A stretch of 10,210 bases of DNA from positions 1 through 10,210 of the forward strand of contig CAMSEX010000040.1 of the NCBI GenBank assembly GCA_947057875.1, written 5' to 3'. Below are positions 7,191 to 10,210 of this stretch, piece by piece. The notes beneath the pieces were generated by a model. It did not search any database, was not told the origin of the DNA, and saw only the letters and a program-made list of their open reading frames with translations. The position numbers and the translations under genes were made by a program. Positions within the stretch are counted from its first letter, which is position 1, and every line of letters starts with the position of its first letter. The stretch comes from an uncultured Clostridium sp. Its GTDB lineage: Bacteria; Bacillota; Clostridia; TANB77; CAG-508.

Positions 7191-7769
7191 TCACAACAAA
7201 ATCGGACTAATTTGTTCGCCATCTAGTGCATATTCTAGCGTTTTTTGAATATACGAAAAATCGCACACAATGGAGCGTGGCTTTGTAATTGGGTTATCTT
7301 GCTTAAATGGCACAAAATAATAATTGGCTCGATTCAGCAATTTTCCAATATTTTCAGCAGCTCCGCTTAAACCATTATTTGTACTAATTCCAATTACCAC
7401 TGGTCGATTAATGCGAAGATGTGATTTAACCGCCATTGTTGCAGGCGTATCAATAATATCATACGCAAGTTTTGCAATAGTATTTCCTGAGCAAGGTGCC
7501 ACAAGTAAAATATCAAACATTTTTTGCGGACCAATTGGCTCTGCTGCTTGAATGGTATGAATGATTTTGCGTCCAGTCAAGTTTTCAATTTCTACAATAA
7601 ATTCTTGTGCTTTCCCAAATTTTGTATCAAATTCATAACTATGAAATGACATAATCGGAAAAACATTTGCACCTAATTTTACCAATTTTTCCATTTCTTT
7701 AATCGTTGTTTTAAATGTGCAAAATGATCCTGTCAGTACATAACCAATATTTTTTCCAACTAATTCCAA
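7191..7769 (-). CDS. spoVFB: Dipicolinate synthase subunit B
   Basis: 192 residues, the usual length. With subunit A it makes dipicolinic acid from dihydrodipicolinate for the spore core. It has a flavoprotein-type fold: GYVLTGSFCTFK near residues 9-20, AAEPIGPQK, LLVAPCSGNTIAKLA near 90-104, then a DTPATMAVKSHLRINRPVV segment and GISTNN, all matching the SpoVFB pattern I remember from Bacillus. The start is a TTG with a perfect AAGGAGG (7777-7783) 7 bases upstream; no in-frame ATG fits the family N-terminus better. The usual partner spoVFA is not adjacent: upstream is an unrelated operon ending in a terminator. The preceding sigma-K-like promoter suits a late mother-cell gene. Confidence 0.92.
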   Translation of the reverse strand: MELVGKNIGYVLTGSFCTFKTTIKEMEKLVKLGANVFPIMSFHSYEFDTKFGKAQEFIVEIENLTGRKIIHTIQAAEPIGPQKMFDILLVAPCSGNTIAKLAYDIIDTPATMAVKSHLRINRPVVIGISTNNGLSGAAENIGKLLNRANYYFVPFKQDNPITKPRSIVCDFSYIQKTLEYALDGEQISPILL

Positions 7770-7826
7770 AACGTAACCTCCTTATATAAAACGGATTTTG
7801 ACTCTTTTTCTGCAAAATCCTTTCTA

Positions 7827-7853
7827 TATTTTATGAAATTATATTGATTATGT
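7827..7853 (-). promoter_or_regulatory. Candidate sigma-K promoter of dpaB
   Basis: Minus strand CATAAAATA (7827-7835) fits the sigma-K -10 pattern CATAnnnTA, with AC (7852-7853) 16 bases upstream as the short -35. The position, about 60 bases before the TTG start, is reasonable, and dipicolinate synthase is sigma-K-dependent in Bacillus. The motif is loose and the region AT-rich; a weak sigma-A alternative (TATAAT, no good -35) overlaps. Confidence 0.45.
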
Positions 7854-7860
7854 TAATCAA
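7844..7860. repeat. 17-bp palindrome upstream of dpaB
   Basis: TTGATTA-TGT-TAATCAA: perfect 7-base arms with a 3-base centre. It overlaps the proposed -35 and abuts the upstream terminator. Operator-like in form; half-site TTGAT resembles FNR/CRP-type sites, but the arm spacing does not fit FNR. Confidence 0.45.
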
Positions 7861-7890
7861 AAATCAGATACCCCCTAGAGGTATCTGATT
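7859..7890 (-). terminator. Rho-independent terminator of the helical-protein operon
   Basis: Perfect 11-bp stem AATCAGATACC (7862-7872) / GGTATCTGATT (7880-7890), 7-base loop, then TTTTT on the minus strand (7859-7863). It begins two bases after the stop of the preceding gene. Confidence 0.9.
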
Positions 7891-7892
7891 CA

Positions 7893-8411
7893 TTATATTC
7901 CCATTTCCAAATCATATTGCATCGATTTCACTTGAGCTTCTTTGATTTGTGTACTTTCTTGCACTTTATCCAAAATCATATTTGCTGTATTTTGACCAGT
8001 CATTACCAAATTTTGTATCACTTGCCTTCCACCTAATATAAGTGCATCTTTGGCAGCTCCCATTGCCTCAACAGTTAAAGCGCCTGCACCTAAAACAATC
8101 GTACCAGCTGTCTTTGCTCCCTGAATAACTGTTTCTTTTGCTTCTTCCATATTTTGCTCTGCCCAAGCTTTTTTATCTGTAAATCTTTGTACAATATCTG
8201 TTTTCCTATCGATTGCTCCTTGCACTACTGCCTCTTTCATATTTTTAGCACCTTGTACAATCTCTGAATGAATGATGCTATCTTTTACATTTTCAAAAGT
8301 TTCATGTGCCATTTCCTTTTTATCGTCAATCCAGATTTCCAAATTTCTTTTACGCATTTCTTTTTTTACATTTTTCTCAATTTGCTTAATTTGCCTACGA
8401 TATGCCATCAC
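7893..8411 (-). CDS. 11-residue-repeat amphipathic helix protein (3' part of a split frame)
   Basis: 172 residues from a GTG at 8411 (or 171 from the ATG at 8408); only a weak GGAAG precedes either. The same frame stays open upstream to the TAA of the preceding gene at 8517-8519, adding 35 residues (EQQTEPTEVHEENELQ onward), so this may not be an independent gene. From about residue 52 the chain repeats every 11 residues: VQGAKNMKEAV, VQGAIDRKTDI, VQRFTDKKAWA, EQNMEEAKETV, IQGAKTAGTIV, then weaker, Gly/Ala-rich units. Such hendecads form long amphipathic helices in LEA, apolipoprotein-like and lipid-surface proteins. The N-terminal 25 residues are very basic. No signal peptide, no clear membrane segment. 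Family not recognised; lipid-surface binding is inference. Confidence 0.6.
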   Translation of the reverse strand: MMAYRRQIKQIEKNVKKEMRKRNLEIWIDDKKEMAHETFENVKDSIIHSEIVQGAKNMKEAVVQGAIDRKTDIVQRFTDKKAWAEQNMEEAKETVIQGAKTAGTIVLGAGALTVEAMGAAKDALILGGRQVIQNLVMTGQNTANMILDKVQESTQIKEAQVKSMQYDLEMGI

Positions 8412-8516
8412 TTGTTTAAATCTTCCAATAATCGTTTCTTTTTGACTTGTTGGTTGTTTTGTATCTTCTTGTAGTTCGTTCTCCTCGTGAACCTCTGTTG
8501 GCTCTGTTTGTTGTTC

Positions 8517-9176
8517 TTAATGTGATAATTCTGCTGTTTGACTTTCTAATTCTTGATTCGTTAAATGTTCAACATCAATATTTCTTTCAGCCAACTTATT
8601 TGCAATTCCTTCTTTTATCCCCATTATTTTCTCTAATCTTGCCAACAACGCTTTGAACATACGAATAAAATGATTTCTCTCTTCTATTTCCATTGGATGC
8701 TCATCCACTTCTGGTTCTGACTCAGTTTGAGATGCTTCTGGATTATCTTGTTGAACTTCTTCCTCCTGATCTTCTTCTGACTGAACTGTATCCTCTACTT
8801 CCAATTCTTGTTCTTCTTTTTCTGATTCCCCTTGCTCTATTTCTTGTCCTTCATTTTCAAATTTCTGAATTTCATTAGTTGACAATCCTAAATTTCCCAA
8901 CTCAATTTTGATGATAGCAATTTTCTTCTCTAAATCCTCAATAACTTTAGTATAATCATCTGTTGCATTTTCTCCCAATTCTTTTAACAATGAAACTGCA
9001 TTAAAAATTTTTTCGATTTCTTTGTCAGCTAATTTCTGAAAATTACTTTTTAATTCTTCTTTTTCATCATTTAATTTCTGAATTTCATCCTCATCATAAG
9101 CAACATACATCTCTCTATAACCAATCTCATCTTCTATATCAGAAATTTTTCTACGAATTTCATCTCTTGTATCCAT
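8517..9176 (-). CDS. Coiled-coil protein with acidic linker
   Basis: 219 residues, no family recognised. Residues 1-95 are heptad-like charged helix (MDTRDEIRRKISDIEDEIG at the start, KEIEKIFNAVSLLKEL in the middle). About 108-165 is a low-complexity Glu/Gln/Ser linker with few Lys/Arg. About 166-205 is a basic amphipathic helix (HFIRMFKALLARLEKIMG). The end, LESQTAELSH, runs straight into a second acidic linker if the TAA is bypassed. AGAGAGGA precedes the ATG, which is 2 bases after the stop of the 54-residue gene, so it belongs to the operon. Probably cytoplasmic; no signal or membrane segment. It looks like a scaffold or adaptor, but that is inference. Confidence 0.7.
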   Translation of the reverse strand: MDTRDEIRRKISDIEDEIGYREMYVAYDEDEIQKLNDEKEELKSNFQKLADKEIEKIFNAVSLLKELGENATDDYTKVIEDLEKKIAIIKIELGNLGLSTNEIQKFENEGQEIEQGESEKEEQELEVEDTVQSEEDQEEEVQQDNPEASQTESEPEVDEHPMEIEERNHFIRMFKALLARLEKIMGIKEGIANKLAERNIDVEHLTNQELESQTAELSH

Positions 9177-9178
9177 TT

Positions 9179-9343
9179 TTAAAATTCCTCTCTCATTTTA
9201 TTCAAATTCTCTCGAATAGCTTCTTTTTTTAAAACTTGTACATCTTGCAAACTTTGCAAGATGTTTGATAATTCGTCTTCCTCAGCCTCATTCAAATTTA
9301 TAATTCTACCTTTATAGAAAACTTCGCCTAATTTATTATCCAT
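9179..9343 (-). CDS. Small helical protein, 54 aa
   Basis: Starts MDNKLGEVFYKGRIINLNEA and ends KMREEF. After a short beta-like opening it is almost all charged helix (EEDELSNILQSLQDVQVLKKEA). It fills the gap between two larger genes exactly: ATG 3 bases after the upstream stop and TAA 2 bases before the next ATG, with AGAGGG before the start (inside the upstream 3' end). That packing makes a real gene likely. It carries a perfect 25-bp palindrome (9240-9264) within its codons. No family recognised; a small binding partner of its neighbours is possible. Confidence 0.7.
   Translation of the reverse strand: MDNKLGEVFYKGRIINLNEAEEDELSNILQSLQDVQVLKKEAIRENLNKMREEF
9240..9264. repeat. Perfect 25-bp palindrome inside the 54-aa gene
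   Basis: Twelve-base arms around a single C: ACATCTTGCAAA / TTTGCAAGATGT. In mRNA it can form an 11-bp stem with a 3-base loop. No T-tract follows, so it is not a terminator. Confidence 0.7.
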
Positions 9344-9346
9344 ATT

Positions 9347-10078
9347 TTAACCCTCTATCATCTCATTAAAACTCGTTTGTGTTTGTGTAATCGCATCTTT
9401 AATAATGGCAATATTCTTTATCATTTCTTCTTCAATTTTTTTGACATCCTCAACAACTCTAACCAGTAAATCCTCCATCTCTTTGTAAGAAGTCTTTATC
9501 ACAAAATTTTCTACTTTTGATTTTCCACTAAAAAGATTGCCAAACTTATGAAAAACATTCGTTTTTCCCTTACTCAATTGTTTATCTTTGGTTGAAAAAA
9601 TTTCTTCCAATTTATCTTTTAATTGAAGTTTACATATTTCCAATTGTCTTTTGCATTCTTCTATTACAATTTCGTAATTGATAATTTTCTGCTCCACAGC
9701 CACTCTTCTTCCCTCATCTTTTGAACGAATACAGATTTTCTCATTAGCAAATGCAATTTTTTGATTGTTTTGTATGTCTTGCAAATCTTTCAAAATTGCA
9801 CAAAAATATTGATTATATTGACCAATAATTACATCCATATTTTTTGCATAATTTTCCAAAATTTGTTTGATATCTATCTCATAATTTTCTTTCTTTTTTC
9901 CATAAAACTTAATTTGCTCGCTGATACTATTCTCCAAAGCCTGAATTTTATCTGCTTTTATCTTCTCGTATTGATTAATATATATCGCAGAAAAAATTCT
10001 AATTTCATCTTGCTCAGCTGCACTAAGTTCTCTCATATTTATTAGTAAATCTTTTTCCAAATCCACTCCGATACTCAT
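9347..10078 (-). CDS. Coiled-coil protein, 243 aa
   Basis: Almost entirely charged helix, rich in Lys, Glu, Ile and Gln. Two helical arms (about 20-165 and 190-243) are separated by a short Gly-containing break, VFHKFGNLFSGKSK near 173-186, which may be a hinge that lets the arms pack together. There is no signal peptide, membrane segment or catalytic motif. Starts MSIGVDLEKDLLINMREL. The ATG overlaps the upstream stop as ATGA, and AAAGGAGAAG precedes it, so it is translationally coupled to the partial ORF. Its end is 3 bases before the 54-residue gene. I do not recognise a family. Structurally it recalls scaffold or stress proteins with coiled-coil arms, which is inference only. Confidence 0.8.
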   Translation of the reverse strand: MSIGVDLEKDLLINMRELSAAEQDEIRIFSAIYINQYEKIKADKIQALENSISEQIKFYGKKKENYEIDIKQILENYAKNMDVIIGQYNQYFCAILKDLQDIQNNQKIAFANEKICIRSKDEGRRVAVEQKIINYEIVIEECKRQLEICKLQLKDKLEEIFSTKDKQLSKGKTNVFHKFGNLFSGKSKVENFVIKTSYKEMEDLLVRVVEDVKKIEEEMIKNIAIIKDAITQTQTSFNEMIEG

Positions 10079-10210
10079 ATTTCTTCTCCTTTTATCGTTC
10101 TTAAAAATGGATATTTGCTTAAATATTGATTGATTACATTTTTCAATTTGCCTTCCGTTCTTTCTATATTCTTATAAAAAGTAACCAATTCTTCATCACT
10201 TAATCTTGAT
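10075..10210 (-). CDS. Hypothetical protein, partial (N-terminus beyond the window)
   Basis: Open frame entering from the right edge and ending in TGA at 10075-10077, overlapping the next start as ATGA. The last 44 residues are visible: SRLSDEELVTFYKNIERTEG, then KLKNVINQYLSKYPFLRT and a short charged end. It is charged and helical like its neighbours. The 4-base overlap and in-frame openness to the edge support it as the upstream member of the operon. Function unknown. Confidence 0.65.
   Translation of the reverse strand, partial: SRLSDEELVTFYKNIERTEGKLKNVINQYLSKYPFLRTIKGEEI

Larger units (their letters stand above)
7893..9176 (-). pseudogene. Single 428-codon frame interrupted by one in-frame TAA
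   Basis: The frames at 8517-9176 and 7893-8516 are the same phase and join directly at one TAA (8517-8519). The sequence on both sides is the same Glu/Gln/Thr-rich linker (LESQTAELSH before, EQQTEPTEVHEENE after). One C-to-T change of a CAA (Gln) codon would explain it. It could be a recent nonsense mutation, a readthrough site, or two proteins made by reinitiation. Confidence 0.5.

Noticed and set aside
8517..8519. TAA read as glutamine by an altered genetic code
   Set aside because: Several other genes in the window end at TAA in expected places (secG, the HD gene), so general reassignment does not fit.
1..10210. tRNA, rRNA, CRISPR array or transposase
   Set aside because: No cloverleaf-like sequence, regularly spaced repeats or transposase-like protein was seen on reading both strands.

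Overview
The window is AT-rich, with strong Shine-Dalgarno sites (AAGGAGG, GGAGG) and tightly packed operons. It carries secG next to an RNase R gene, and a dipicolinate synthase subunit B gene (dpaB/spoVFB), an endospore function. Together these point to a low-GC, spore-forming Firmicute, probably a clostridium. Nearly everything is on the minus strand; the one supported plus-strand gene is a 69-residue ORF.

Left part (1-3280): a minus-strand operon reads HD-domain hydrolase, MFS-type membrane protein, flavin-reductase-like protein, NUDIX hydrolase (cut by the window edge). It starts from a sigma-A promoter at 3252-3280. A divergent promoter with both hexamers at consensus (3403-3431) drives the 69-residue gene. 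That gene converges on rnr, and a strong terminator hairpin between them contains the rnr stop codon.

Middle (3720-7853): secG then rnr, the usual Firmicute order, with a GC-rich palindrome between them that looks like a dispersed repeat. Upstream lie a membrane-anchored extracytoplasmic protein with two calcium-loop-like motifs, whose 5' end appears to carry a one-base frameshift, and dpaB. The dpaB gene has no dpaA beside it and is preceded by a sigma-K-like promoter.

Right part (7859-10210): an unrecognised minus-strand operon of four or five genes with overlaps or gaps of 2-3 bases, ending in a clear terminator. Its products are small, soluble-looking and highly charged: a partial ORF, a 243-residue coiled-coil protein, a 54-residue helical protein, and a 219-residue coiled-coil/acidic protein. 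The last is followed in the same frame, past a single TAA, by a protein made of 11-residue amphipathic repeats. This is the most novel part of the window. I cannot assign it a function; the repeat pattern suggests lipid or membrane-surface binding.

No tRNA, rRNA, CRISPR array or transposase was seen. The longest stretch without a gene is 3223-3476 (254 bases), which holds two divergent promoters and two inverted repeats.
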